DNA of 64,000 nt from Xiphias gladius (lineage: Eukaryota; Chordata; Actinopteri; Istiophoriformes; Xiphiidae), in NCBI RefSeq assembly GCF_016859285.1, contig NC_053410.1, positions 399,694 through 463,693 of the forward strand, in the 5' to 3' direction. The position numbers were made by a program, and so were the translations under genes. A model generated the notes under the pieces. The model worked only from the letters and a program-made list of their open reading frames with translations, searched no databases and was not told where the DNA came from. Shown here in pieces: positions 12,292-24,474 of the stretch (positions within the stretch are counted from its first letter, which is position 1; each line of letters opens with the position of its first letter).

Positions 12292-14117
12292 ACCCTCCTC
12301 CTCCTCCTCCTCCTCCGTCAATTCCTGGAAGAGTGTGAGAGATCAACCTGCAGATTCATCGAAACGTGAGGACGGAGCTCTGCAGGCCGACGGCCAACAA
12401 GACCACAGCAAACAGATTAGAGTCGGTCCATCTGAGAGACGGACCAGAGGATCTACATTTACACCGCTGACGCACTCTCACGCTAGCTCGGCTGCAGGCT
12501 CAGCTGCTGTTCTTCTTGAACAGGCATCATTTGAGTTTTACCACAAAACACAAATTTACAGAAAAGAACATTTTAAATGACAGAAATATGACATTTACAA
12601 AGTTTCTCCTGTTACCAACCGTGTCAGCAGAAGAGGAGCTAAAGATGTGACCTGTTTCTGCTGTTTCTCTTACTGATGATCTTCATCAAGTTTGGAGGCT
12701 GTGGTTTGGATTTGGACAAAGATGTTTAAGTTCATGTTGAATGAAAAGGTTTGAACTTGAGGCATGGCTGCATTAACCCACCCTAAACTAAAGTCGTTAG
12801 GTCTTAAAACTAGATCCAGACACAGCGCCCCTCTATGAAACGGGGCTACAACAGTAGGTAATAATGCAGGACCCACATTAGTTGATTTTGTACTTAGCTG
12901 TACGTAGATACTGAACCTGGGGATTTGGGGCCTGTGGAGGTTTGGCAATCCAGTGAAAAACCGGCACTGATCCCAACGCTTTATGACCGTAGATTATAAG
13001 AAGAGAGGAAACCGAAGAGAAACCGAAGGGAAATAAGAGAAAGAGCTCAGAGTCTGGACGATCAGAAAGAACGAGACATGCTCCATAAGGAGCATCTCCA
13101 CAAGGTCGGCGAGTCCATTTCAAGCGCTCTCAGACGGAGTAGATCTCTGGACTCAATAATGGACTGAATGAGTCTGACTCTGATGGTTACTCCACATCCA
13201 CACAAAGCGCCTCCAGCTCCTGCAGGAGATAAACCACCTTCACCCGTCGGAGATCATGATCCAGCAGCGCTGCCGTGTCAGAAATGTCCCACGTCTGACT
13301 GACGAAGGGTCTGTCAGGTTTGATCTGCAGAGGTTCACACACACTTCACCGAGGCTCCAAACCTGAAGACGCGTCTTTAAAAAGCTCGGACGTGTGGCTG
13401 AGTCGAGCTGAGGGCTAGTGAGGTCTGATCTGATCACAGATCTGCTCTAAACCACCTGCTGAAAGGACTATCAGAACCTTTACACAACTCTCCGTGGTGG
13501 TTTTCAGTCTCTTGGCGGTGGTTGTGCGTCTCTTTATAGTTGGGATTTGGGTTAAGTAAATGTTCGACCGTTAGCCGTTTGCTAAATCCTCCACAGTGAC
13601 CTTTTTTTAGCGTCCAACAGCAAGGGTTTTAAAGGTTTCACTTCCTATCGTATTCGCCATGGCAGCTGCGGCCTGGGTCGGCTGAGGTTGAAGGTCCCGG
13701 TAAAGACTGCAGTTACGTAATTCCTGGGACACCGGGCTGAGATCAAACGTTCATCCAGACTCTTGTGAAATGGATCTGTGTGACGGCTGATAATTGGACA
13801 CGTCCAGACTGTAAACAGGAAGCTGATGTAAGCAGGCCACAGTAACATAAAATCTGGATGTAAGCGAATGAACTCTGCCGTGTGAACGCAGCCTGTTAAC
13901 AGCTGATCTGAGGCCCGGTCTGCCGTCCTGGACCAGCGGCAGCAGCAGCGCTGATTTATCTCTCTCACACCTGGTTCAGACCGGGACGATGACAGCTCGA
14001 GACGCTGGGCTGAAGACGTTGCCGTCTCCGTCTCACCTTTCAGAGAGCTCCACGTGTTTAATCAACACTTAGAAACCGACTCCAGGTCAGAGTCACCGTC
14101 TCTTCCTTCTGTTTCAG
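8420..14117. other. No recognisable gene; upstream region of dlk2
   Basis: I see no coding exon. The stretch includes a poly(T) run at 9219-9237, a (CA)n array at 12246-12289, and a fragment at 12795-12860 whose wording (GGTCTTAAAACTAGATCC, ACACAG, CCCTCTA) recurs at 44715-44755. The dlk2 transcription start must lie somewhere upstream of 14118 but I cannot place it. Confidence 0.5.
12246..12289. repeat. (CA)n microsatellite followed by (CTC)n
   Basis: An uninterrupted CA run, followed at 12293-12316 by CTC/CCT trinucleotides. Confidence 0.95.
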
Positions 14118-14226
14118 GTCGTCCTCTCAGCAGCTGACATGTCTGCGGTCGGAGCTGCGGCCGTGCTGCTGCTGCTGAGCTGCTACTTCCTCACCGTCCT
14201 CATCGTCCCGCCCTGCACAGGTCAAG
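14118..14226 (+). CDS. dlk2: dlk2 first coding exon (21 nt 5' UTR plus signal peptide)
   Basis: A pyrimidine-rich acceptor (TTCTGTTTCAG) ends at 14117 and the ATG is at 14139. The exon codes for 29 residues rich in leucine and valine, then ends in phase 1 at a GTAGGT donor. The next exon supplies the rest of a glycine codon. Confidence 0.88.
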
Positions 14227-16740
14227 GTAGGTCACATCACCACAGGTTTACTCTCTCTGCAGGAGCCAGACCTCATTTTAAAAACTGCTAATTTAAGATT
14301 TTACCTACCGTGTTTCAGACAGAGCTGCTGTTAAATGTTGGGAGAAGGAATTTTGTCGAGTGTGATCGTCCACCTGTTGGAAATCAGCAGCAACTGATAT
14401 GACAGCAAACGTTGCATTAAAATGCCTAAATGCCTTTTAGAGTTCTGAGCGTAAAACTCTGGCAGGAGGGTATTCAACATCACTTTATTTTAACATAAAT
14501 CAATTTAAATATGCAACTAATGATCACTTTCATCATTCTGCAAAGTATTTCCTGTTTTTAATGTTATCGTAAGTATTTATATAAAGAATTTAACGGAAAC
14601 ACAAGACAGTGTATCTGATAAATAAAATGGCCGCCAAGATTTTGACAATAAAGTCGAAATATTTTACCATCAAAAATCAAACTGTACATCAACTCAGTTA
14701 TCAGTTTATTAGGAACGCCTGTCTCAAACTGAGTCAGTCGGATCCAACGGTCCTGAAATAATCCTCCTGCATCAAGGTCCCGATGTTCAGTCTGCGCTGT
14801 GTTATACTGACGGGCGTTTCTGTTATTTTCTCCAGCCAACACATCAATGAGGGTGGACCAACTGAACACTGATCCTCCTTTTCCAGAACTTTCACAGGAA
14901 ATTTTTAGAAATTTATTGGGAAATTATGGACCTGATAAAAAACAACCAGCATAAACATATTACAGCGTATCAGGGTCATTGTAGGCAAAAAAAAAAAAAA
15001 TCCGCGCCAGGGGAGGGTGGGAATTTTCCGAGAAAAAACATTCTGAGATTAAAGTCGTAAATTTACGAGAAAAAAATGCGCCAAAGTTTCCACCGCATCC
15101 AAATCAGTACGTCGTTTTCTTCTGAATGGGCCCAAAGTCCGGAAGCTTTATGATAAAGGTGATTCTGGGCTCACGAGTAATTGATTAAATAATTTGATCA
15201 GGTCATCCACCAATAAGGCATAATACACGGTACTTTTTTTTTCCCCTGCAATGGCCCTGATACGCCGTGCTACAGCCGCACCCGGAGGCGTTCTAGTGAG
15301 ACCTCTTTCCGTGTTTGCTCAGTTGTTCCGATGAGAACGACGCCAGACCTGACACCTGCTGCAGCTGCGGCGACTTTTACCACAGGCTGCTGATTTGTGA
15401 CTGTTTCCGCTAATGAAAGAAACACCGTTAGAAGTGCATCTGCGGATGTCAGGTTTTGTCACAGCTGTAAAATGAGCAGATAAAAGTGAGATAGTCAAGA
15501 TGTTCATCTGTCGATGCCGAGTGGCACAGGAAGAGATAACGTCAAGCGTCAGAGTTTCAGCGTCCACAGACAGAACTTATTTCAGCTCGCACCGATCAGT
15601 GTTGGTGACGAACAACCTCAGTGGAACGCATCGGTTGTGCTAACTGATGTTATTTCACCGTGTTATAAGTTCTAAAGTTTGATGATTGTGTTCGTCCTTC
15701 GTCAGATGAACACGAGATACTTTAAGACAAATTCATACAGAAGTGAAGATCCAGAGAATCAGGTGTCTTCAATGAGGAAAACGGAACCACCATCCAGGTG
15801 TTGACCCGTGTACGACCCTCCACTGGAGGTCTGCTGTCCGCCAGCTGCCTTTTTTCCCCACGGCCTGAAACTTGTCCAGGTGGGGGGGCAGTTGAGAGCA
15901 GGAGAGAACAGGTAGCTGCAGCAACAACCAGAGAGCAGAGCAACAGTTTCCTTCGATCAAGTCGATCAACAGACTCATGTTCTAGATGTTCAGTACGATG
16001 GAGATCACGACCTAAGATTTTTCATATTGTTCAGAAATGAATGGGAATCAGCAGCGTCCCGCTGGGCGTGTGTTTTTTGTATGTTATAAGCATACAACAC
16101 ATACAATATACAATACAACACGCTTCTAGCTGTCTACCTCTGAGGACACAAAGGAATGTTTCTCCATCCTCCTGATTTCATGATAAATTAGATTGTTTGA
16201 TGTTTTTCACTTCCTCCGTTGCCTCTAAAGATATTTCCAGTTTGTTTTTTTACGTTTGTGTTGTGGAATATTTGAACTTTCTTCCTGGAGCGAAACAGTT
16301 GTTTCGGCCTCGTGTTGTTCTGAAGAGGATAAAAAAACGTTAAAACTCTTCCCCGGACTCCAGGGTTTTGGTCTCCCTGTCGTCGGTGGAAGGCAGCGTG
16401 ACCTCCTGACCTCCGGTCAAACATGTCGGTTCTGCGGCGAGCGGCCACAGGTCACACTGCGACACATGCGGCAGGATCGTGTTCCTGCGGCGGCCTTCAC
16501 ACCACTTTGTCATGGAAACTCTCCGACCGACCACCTCCACAACAACAACAACCTTTGTTACAACTGCAGGCTCGACTCGATAAGTGGCTCTGATTGGACG
16601 GCTAATGAGGGGAACAGGTGCTGCCCCTGCCCCGGCCAATCAGAGAGCGGCAGAGCAGCATGTGGGCGGCTTCAATCAGTGGAGCATTCATCATGTTTAA
16701 AGCTGCAGGAAGAGCTAAAATTATCCACAGAAACACTAAA

Positions 16741-16780
<40 letters not shown>

Positions 16781-19700
16781 CCGCCACCTCTCTGAGTTTC
16801 TTCAGTCTCAGTTTCACTCTGATTATCTGCACAAGCCCCATATGTCCTGGAAAACCTGGAAAACCTGGAACTCCTTAACGCAGCCTCTCATGGAAACCTT
16901 GTCAGCTATAATTTAGTGACTTGAGATGTGTTTACAGGTGCGACATTTGAAATGTATCAATACCAATTTTTAAAACACATGTGGACAGCTGCTCTACATA
17001 GCCAAAAGTTTGTGGACAGCCCAGAGTCGATCTAGGGAAACGTAAACGGCCGTGTTACAGTGAGGTTTTTAACGTGTATTTAAAGTCATTCATATTCTAT
17101 TAATACATGTATTCGTGTGTCAGATTTATATGGAACCTTCATGTCAAACAACATCAGTTTTTCTTCCTAATTGAAATCAGTTTTTTCTTCTTTGCACGTT
17201 AAAGTCTCCAAATCAGACAAAGAACATTCCAAGTCAATCGCAGTCAGATTGTTGCTGTTAGTACATTTTAAACGCAAACGTTCCCCACACATCTAGAATG
17301 AGTTTTTTTATGAGACAGGCATCCTTCCTTCCTCCCATCGTTTCCTCTGCTGCTCCGAGGACTTCACGCTTCCATAAGGTGAAGATGAGGAAGTTTCTGG
17401 TGGACTGCGGCAGATCTCTCTCTCCCTCGGCTTCGCTGTGGAGCTGCTCACTCACTCGTTTTTAGTTTCCCTGTAGACCTGCAGCAGAGTGAAACGTGAC
17501 TGAAGACGTTAGAGAGCAGAGCTGTCGCATCCCTCATCTCCAACGCACCACACACGCATACGCCATATATCCACTCAGAGCTTCGTTTCACTTGTGTCTG
17601 TACGTGTTGTGAACGTCCATCCGACCTCCCGCAGTTTGAGTTTAACCAGAACAAAACAAACTGAACCCTGAGGCTTCACTCACAGCTGAAAAACCGAAGG
17701 AGAAAGGTCAACTACAACTCCCAAGGTGCTTTTCAGCAAGAAAAAGTCAATCGCAGAGCTTTAGAAACAGCAGCAGAGTCTCCGGGAGGCGGCTGAGGTG
17801 GAGGGAGGATGTACAAAGTTCAGGACTGTCAGACCAGAGACCAGGTTCACATCCAGAGACCCATCTTTGGTTAAGGCCAGGGGAGGACTGTGGTTCCCGT
17901 TCAATGTAAATGAACAGGCCGGGTCTGATTTGTCAGTCTGAACTTTTTCTGTATTAAACCAGGCCAGGACCTTTCCTGAACCTGAACCAAGTGCTGCGAG
18001 AGTCGAAACAGAACCATCTTAGTCACTTGTCACCTGTGGGCCAGGTGCTGGGGTTTGAGCTCCTCTCCCTCCTCTCGCAGCCTCAGAGTCTTTCTGCCGG
18101 TCTCTGTCCAGGACCGTATCAGTAGGATCACCTGCTGTAGGTTATCATTTTCTCTCATTATAAAAGTGTTTCATCTTCTCAACCTCCTCCATCTAAGTCC
18201 ACTTCAAAGTCCTGTCACAGTCCTGCTCTGCTCTGATGACACATGGGTTACAGCTGTATTATTCATATTTTCTAATGGTTTCTGACAGCTGGACCTGAAG
18301 CTTCATGGTGTGAACCTGGACATCTTAGGGGCAGTGATTATGTTAATGATGAAATCTCACTAATATTCACCTCCTCATGAACAGGTGACGGATTTGAAGC
18401 ACCAACAAAACTCAGAGAAAAAAGGAGACTATGAAAATGTTCTTGCATGAGGCTCGTTGTGTTTGCTGTCAAGTTAAACGTACAAAAAGAATATGCAAAA
18501 AACTAAAGCTTGGACTTAAATTATGCAAATAACTGAACAGGAAGCACAAAGACATTTTCTAACTTGCCTGTTCTGGGGCCGTGGCCCCAGGTCCTTCTTG
18601 GACCTCAGACCAGCTCTGCCCAAAATAAGACAGACGGTTTTGTTTCGTCGCTAAAGAACGCATCAACAATCCTCAACGTATCGACAGGAGTCGTGTGATC
18701 CAGCACGGCGGTAAATCATCTCCGTGTCACTGCTGCATGCACGGATGGATGTGGATCCTCACTGAGCGCGCTCAGAGGCGCTCGGCAGCTTATTGTTCCC
18801 CGTTAATCCGGGCTCTCCCAGCTGTCAGATTAACCCTCCGCTCGCTGTTGTCTGCCTGTTCTCAGATAACACTTAGCACCTCCCAGCTGTTGCTGCAGTC
18901 ATGTGAGACTCGGCCGGCGTCCCGCCAGCTCCAGGACGGGCAGGGAACGCCGCATCAGTCCTGGAGCTGCCGGGGCGGAGTAGGAGCCTGTTGTCTCTCT
19001 GTCGGGACTCCCTTTGAAAACAATCCTCCTTAATTCCAGCCGACACTCGATCCACTTCGGCTTCACTTCACCTGCGTTCAGAGCTGCTGTTAGCTCAGAG
19101 GTCGAAGGTCAGAGGTCGGGGTCTGTGGTCTAAACATGGAGCACATATTCGTGCTGATGAGTTTGATCCTCAGGAGAGAATAAAGTCAGAAAACGGCTCA
19201 AACTGCTCTGACAGAAACCTAATGATCGTCTGCAGACCGAAGACAGAGGTTTCACTGCCGTCGGTCCTCCAAACATCACGGAGGAATTAAGATCATCCGG
19301 TGTGTTCGAGTGCTGCTGGGAAATTCCACCCTTTTTTATTGTCAACATTAAAGGATCAATCAGTGCAAGGATGTGCACAGTCCAGGCCCCTTCGCTCTGG
19401 TCTTCAATCTCACCGTGAAATTCTTTGGAGGCCAAAAACAAACTGCAGCAAAATTCAGCCTCAGATAGTTTGCATCAGATTCTCACAGCGTGACGCTGCT
19501 ACGACCACGACGACAAAGCAACCAATCAGATTAGAACATGAAATTCATTTTCTGAGAGGTGAAACCCAGGGCAAAAAAAGTCCTGAAAACACTTGCTGCT
19601 CGTGAAGCTTGTTGCTTTGAGCTCATTAATAATTCTACTCGATCAACATGTCCCAGCGAGACCTCGCCCTGGACTGGACGTCTTTCGTGTTTTTATTGGG

Positions 19701-22700
19701 TTTAACTCGAATCGGTTTAAGCAGCAGGTAGTTACCAGCTGTCTCTGCGACCGATAGACGAGCTGCTGAAACACTGAACGCCACGTGGCTCAGCGACTAT
19801 CAGAGGTCAGAGGTCAAACTGTCTGCCGCTAATGTACAACCAGAGACCGGAAACACAAATGTCCTGACAGCTGAGACACTAAAGACACACTAAAGACACA
19901 GAGGGAGGAGTAAGAGAAAATAAATCAGAGAAAATATCCCGGCGTCTCCACATCAGACACTCGTGGACTGTAATGGAAAGACAACCTGGCTCTTATTTTG
20001 TCAGCTTCCTGTCACAGTGATGTCCACCTGTCTGTCCTTGCTGTCTCTGATCTGTCCTGTTCTTCCTCCTGCAGGAAGCGACTGCAGCTGCAACGTCACC
20101 AACAGCCACTGTGATGAGTCCGGAGTCTGCAGGTGAGACGACCGTCAGTCATACACTAATCAATAACATCAATTAGTCGGCTGCTGATCAGTGTCCCTGC
20201 TGGACCTACTAACGTTACGTCTCGGGGTGTTTGAGACTAACACGTTGTCTTTCAGGTGTATTTGGTGTCCATATGTATTTGTCTCTGACACAGGTGGGAT
20301 GGGACCTTCACCTGCTTTTAGCAGGGCTCAGGTGTTCAGATGTGTTTTCCTGACGCTGTTACAGGTGTGTTTAACACCTGGTCCTGTGCTTCAGTGTGTT
20401 TGCTTGTTTAGTTTCGACACATCTGTGAAAGCTGTCGATCAAATCCTGATGCAGACCAAACAACTGGAACGAAACCTCCTGAAAAAGAGGGTCTCAGTCT
20501 GCTTCCAGGTGGTTTGTCTGTAGTTTGTGCAGTCATTGACTGTACCATGGCAACACATTTTCTCTGACGCATCAGAAAGTCAAAACACATTCTCACAGAG
20601 GTGTGTTCAGGTGTGTTCTACTCACCTGTGTTACAGCAGGTAATAAAGTTAGTTTGTAAAAACTCAGTGTGAACATGGACCAGGACTAAAAGACAACAAT
20701 GGAACCATTGTTCCCTTGGTCTGGACCAAAGCAACTGAACCACAGGTGTGACGGTGACACCTGCTGTCCATTGGTCCCATTAGCTGGACACCGGGCCGTG
20801 ATCACGGGGGCGGGGTCATTTAGTGAGCGCCTGATGGCAGGAACAGCAGGAGAACTGTGACTCATTCTAACGTCTGCCCTTTGTGTCTGTGTTTCCAGGT
20901 GTGACCCCGGTTGGGACGGCGAGCGCTGCGACCGCTGCGTGCCGACGCCCGGCTGTCGGCACGGGTCCTGTCAGCAGCCGTGGCAGTGCAGCTGTGAGCC
21001 TGGCTGGGGGGGGCGCTTCTGTGACAAAGGTCAAAGATGGTTTTTAAATCTGACCTTAAAGTTTTGGACAAATTTCAGATATTTTCTGTACAGATTTTTC
21101 CCAGATTGTCTCAGACTGTTTTCCTTTTTTAAAATGTTTTTCTAAACCTTTGAATTTTGACTCAAACATGTATCTCTATTTTCTCTAAAAATGTTTAAGC
21201 TGCATACTAAATGAATTGACGCGTTGCTTGAAACTACAGACTGTCAAGCGAGATGGCAGCCACCCTGGTGTTTTGCTAGTGAAATCAAGAGTTTTACAGA
21301 ATTTTTACCCCTTTACGGACCTTAGTGGTTTGATGGTTGGTTTTTGGACTAATCTACCACCACGCCAACCAGCTGATACCACAGAGCATGAGGAAACCAC
21401 AGCTATTTAACCGGCTTACCGGAGGCTGATCCAAAGCAGCAGGCGCAGTCTTTGTATCCGTGCTGCGACCGCAAATGGACCCATCTAAGTCACGTCCCAC
21501 TCACAATCCGAACACGACGGCTGTCTCCTCCTAACCCAGAAAACCTCAGAATTGGACAGGAAGAATATCCATCTTGTACCAGATCCGAAAGGAGGTACAG
21601 ATCCATGAGACTCTCTGATCGCCGTTGGCCCTACTGTCGCCTTCACGACCACCAGAGAACTGGAGTACCCTGTCCCATGTCAGGCTGCAGATCACTGGAC
21701 TCAGCTGGTAGCCAAGCCCAAGGCCCTGGTTCCATAGCAGAGAATGCAATAACGCTCCCCTTTCGTCCAGATCCATCTAAACCCCTCCAGCTGAACAACA
21801 AAAGCTCCATCCTGGATGAGCAGGACTCTCCCTCACTCGTCAGTCATCACATCCCCCATCGTTTCCAGAGTCTGACGACCCTCCACTCTACACAGCTGTG
21901 TCCAAACAGTTCTGCTGACCCTGTTGACTGTCGCTCTCAACGTCATGCGCCCTCTTCATGGCCCGGCTGTGTGCAGTTCACCCCTCATCCGGTAAACCCC
22001 TCTCCAGTTCAGGCCGGCCACATGCAGCCCACTGAACGTCCCGTAATCCCCCTTCATTGGCTGCCCGTTCATCTGATATGTTGGTTAGGTATGCCGATTC
22101 CATTTCCCTGAGATCCTCTAACTCTGGTCTCTTAAATATCACCCAGAGTAGAACAGAGACATATGGAGATGCTGGATTCTGTGTCATCAGCCATTGCCCT
22201 GGAATAATGTTCCAGAGGAGGTCAGATCATCTAATTCACTAGATGGCTTCAAACCGAACCTTAAAACCTGATCTTTCTAGGCCTGCAGTTATGTAGGCTG
22301 ATTTATTATTTAAATGGGCTTTTGTATTTTATTGTATTTTATTGACTCACGTCTTGTTGTATTTTTTTAACTTTTATTGATGTAACGGTCTTTGAGTTGC
22401 AATTACTAATATTATTATTTTTACTATTGTGAAACACATCGACTTCTGTATTTGCTGCTTCAAACCTGTTTTTGATGTTCCAGACCCTGTTTTTGATGTT
22501 CCAAACCTGTTTTTGATGTTCCAGACCCCGTTTTTGATTTTCCATACCTGTTTTTGATGTTTCAGACCTGTATATTTGCTCGGAGCAGCAGCCGTGTCAG
22601 AACGGAGCTACCTGTGTGATGGAGGACAGCGGTGAATACACCTGTCTGTGTCCTGAAGATTTCCATGGCAGAAATTGTCAGCTGAAGACTGGGCCCTGTC

Positions 22701-24474
22701 ACCAGAGGAGGTCTGTGCACATGTTCTTAAATATACTCATCATTAAGGTCCGTCCAAATATTCCAAATAACTGACATCAGACATGTAGATAATAATGATC
22801 CTGTCGCTTTAAAATATATGTAAAGTCAAATGATAACCAGGATAGACTGTTGCCAAACCTTTACAGCTGATGGGTGAATATGAAATGATTTCGCCTCCAA
22901 CGGAAATCAAATATATATGTAAACACTGAAATAATCTTAATAATGTCAAACCAAACAAGCGGTGGTTCCAAATTTCTTCAAAACACACAAAAAGTACTTA
23001 TTTCCATTGGAACTAAATTTGTTTCTGATGGTCTTTGCATGATGCGGACGGACCATCAAAATATGAGGCCATATGGTGAACCATAACCTCCTCACATTGT
23101 ACTAGGTTCATCAGTTTATCAGTCTGAAGACCGGATAACCAAAGGACCACCATGCTTTGGCGCTCACCGTGACTGCCAGTAGAGAAACAGACAGGAAAGA
23201 GAGGACGACGTGCAGCAAAGGTCTCCTGTCATGATCAAACTGGAGACATTGCAGTTATGTGTCCCCATCTGAAGCTGTTTAAACAAGTGACAAATGGAAT
23301 CCACCATAGAGCGCATTTATCAGACACTAACACAGCTGCTGTTATAGACGGACTCACCACAGACTGACCGTTACTGATCTCTGCAGCTTCTCCTCATGCT
23401 GTTAGCAGCGAGTCTGTCGGTATCAGTCACTGCCTTGGCTCAAACTGAAATATCAACTTTTCGATGGACTGTGGTGAAATGTGGTTCAGAGATTCATGCT
23501 CCCCTCAGGATGAACTGGAACATCTCTGATGATCTTCTGACCTTTCCCCTAGCGCCATCATCAGGTCAACATTTTCTTTTGTCCAGAACTAAAGACACTC
23601 CCATCATCCTCAGCTGCACTTTATTCCAGTCGCTGCCATCAGTCCTAATACATTATTCTCCTGTTCTTCATGTGTTTTCTCTTTTGTCTCCAGGTCTCCC
23701 TGTAAAAATGGTGGTATATGTGAAGATGCTGATGGTTTTGCGGCACAGTTGACGTGTCGCTGTCTGGCTGGCTTCACAGGGCCACGCTGTGAGACCGACG
23801 TGGATGACTGTCTGATGAAGCCGTGCGGTAATGGCGCCACATGCCTGGATGGCATCAATCGCTTCTCTTGCCTCTGCCCTGCCGGCTTCACCGGACGCTT
23901 CTGCACCGTCAACCTGGACGACTGCGCCAGCCGGCCCTGCCTCAACGCCGGCCGCTGCGTCGACCGCGCTGGAGGCTTCCACTGCGTCTGCCAGCCGGGT
24001 TACGCTGGAGCCACCTGCGAGACAACGCTGAGGAGCCGCGATGCCCGCGATCCTGCCTGGACGACGCTGGGGTGGGAGGGGGGAGGAGGACGAGGTGGGG
24101 TCAGATACCACCTGACCACTGGGGGTAAGAATCAGAGGACCAGCAGTAACAGCAGTCGTCACGACGACCGGCCGTTTAAGGTGACGGTGAGCGAGCGCGG
24201 TGCCACCAGCCTATCAGAGGTCCAGCTCATCGTCCTGCTGGTGCTGGCAGGGCTGACGCTGGGTGTGGTGGTGCTGACCGCCACCCTCGTGCTGCAGGGT
24301 CACTGCAGGGACCGTGGCCACGCCCCCTGTTGGCCGCCAACATCATCGTCATCATCATCACCGCAAGGACAGAAGAGCAGGCGGCGAGCGCAGCAGGACG
24401 AGCAGGACTGTCAGATCAGCTTCCTGAATGCTGCAGAACCAGAGAAGAAGAAACTCAACACGGAGGTCATATAG
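14139..24474 (+). CDS. dlk2: Delta-like non-canonical Notch ligand 2 (five coding exons)
   Basis: Joined exons 14139-14226, 20075-20132, 20899-21029, 22566-22710 and 23694-24474 keep one open frame of 401 codons (400 aa). Residues 1-28 are a hydrophobic signal peptide. Residues 33-252 form six cysteine-rich EGF repeats. EGF4 to EGF6 include [20 protein letters not shown] and [10 protein letters not shown], which closely match vertebrate DLK2. Residues about 317-341 form a transmembrane helix, followed by a short basic then acidic cytoplasmic tail ending LNTEVI. No DSL domain is present, as expected for DLK proteins. The family is known to modulate Notch signalling and adipogenesis from the cell surface. 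Human DLK2 is 383 aa, so the length fits. The neighbour lrrc73 supports DLK2 over DLK1, because DLK2 and LRRC73 are neighbours in human 6p21.1. An acceptor just upstream of the ATG shows at least one noncoding leader exon. Confidence 0.93.
14227..20074 (+). other. dlk2: dlk2 intron 1 (5.8 kb)
   Basis: Bounded by a GTAGGT donor and a CTCCTGCAG acceptor. It holds a (CA)n array at 16742-16777 and otherwise diverged noncoding DNA. I see no nested gene. A poly(A) run at 14987-15000 and scattered unclassified repeats are present. Confidence 0.7.
16742..16777. repeat. (CA)n microsatellite in dlk2 intron 1
   Basis: An uninterrupted CA run of about 18 units. It generates spurious open frames on both strands. 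Confidence 0.95.
20075..20132 (+). CDS. dlk2: dlk2 coding exon 2
   Basis: 58 nt between a TCCTGCAG acceptor and a GTGAGA donor. It codes for [18 protein letters not shown], the first half of EGF repeat 1, and includes an N-glycosylation sequon (NVT). Confidence 0.88.
20899..21029 (+). CDS. dlk2: dlk2 coding exon 3
   Basis: 131 nt starting after TTTCCAG. It codes for the end of EGF1 and all of EGF2, including [13 protein letters not shown] and [18 protein letters not shown]. These are hallmark spacings of the first EGF repeats of DLK1/DLK2 and Delta proteins. It ends in phase 1 before GTCAAA, a weaker than usual donor. Confidence 0.88.
21216..22345 (+). mobile_element. Decayed non-LTR retrotransposon 3' fragment in dlk2 intron 3
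   Basis: An open stretch at 21452-22111 and the frame that follows carry wording like the C-terminus of fish LINE reverse transcriptases: an [13 protein letters not shown] stretch, then [18 protein letters not shown] and a phenylalanine/lysine-rich end (compare RGDRAFSVAAPR-type tails of CR1/L2/Rex1-like elements). Frameshifts and stops are present, and the DNA then becomes T-rich. I infer a 5'-truncated, dead LINE in sense orientation to dlk2. The clade is uncertain. Confidence 0.5.
22464..22565 (+). repeat. Five-unit 20-21 bp minisatellite forming the exon 4 acceptor
   Basis: Units start at 22464, 22484, 22505, 22525 and 22546 and read ACCTGTTTTTGATGTTCCAG with small changes. The last unit ends in TTTCAG, which is the 3' splice site of dlk2 exon 4. 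The exon itself starts ACCTGTATATTTG, in register with a sixth unit. Units 1 and 3 also end in TTCCAG followed by ACC, so they look like duplicated acceptors. Confidence 0.9.
22566..22710 (+). CDS. dlk2: dlk2 coding exon 4
   Basis: 145 nt coding for EGF3 ([13 protein letters not shown] ... [12 protein letters not shown]) and the start of EGF4. The exon ends in phase 2 before GTCTGT, a non-optimal donor. The acceptor lies inside a minisatellite. Confidence 0.87.
22711..23693 (+). other. dlk2: dlk2 intron 4
   Basis: About 1 kb of A/T-rich noncoding DNA ending in CTTTTGTCTCCAG. I see no coding content or recognisable mobile element. Confidence 0.6.
23694..24474 (+). CDS. dlk2: dlk2 last coding exon
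   Basis: 781 nt coding for the rest of EGF4, EGF5, EGF6, a serine/glycine/arginine-rich juxtamembrane stretch, the transmembrane helix and the cytoplasmic tail to TAG at 24472. EGF5 and EGF6 carry the D-D-C and consensus hydroxylation-like spacing seen in Notch ligands. The third base of codons is strongly G/C biased compared with the introns, a sign of real coding sequence. Confidence 0.93.

Noticed and set aside
12310..12365. dlk2 leader exon ending at GAAAC then GTGAGG
   Set aside because: The donor fits, but no acceptor, promoter or other evidence links it to dlk2. The candidate at 7920-8200 is equally unsupported, so neither is called as an exon.
21452..22111. 219-codon open frame as a novel host gene or extra dlk2 exon
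   Set aside because: Its wording and the following frame resemble the end of a LINE protein, it has no splice sites that keep the dlk2 frame, and dlk2 exons 3 and 4 join cleanly without it.
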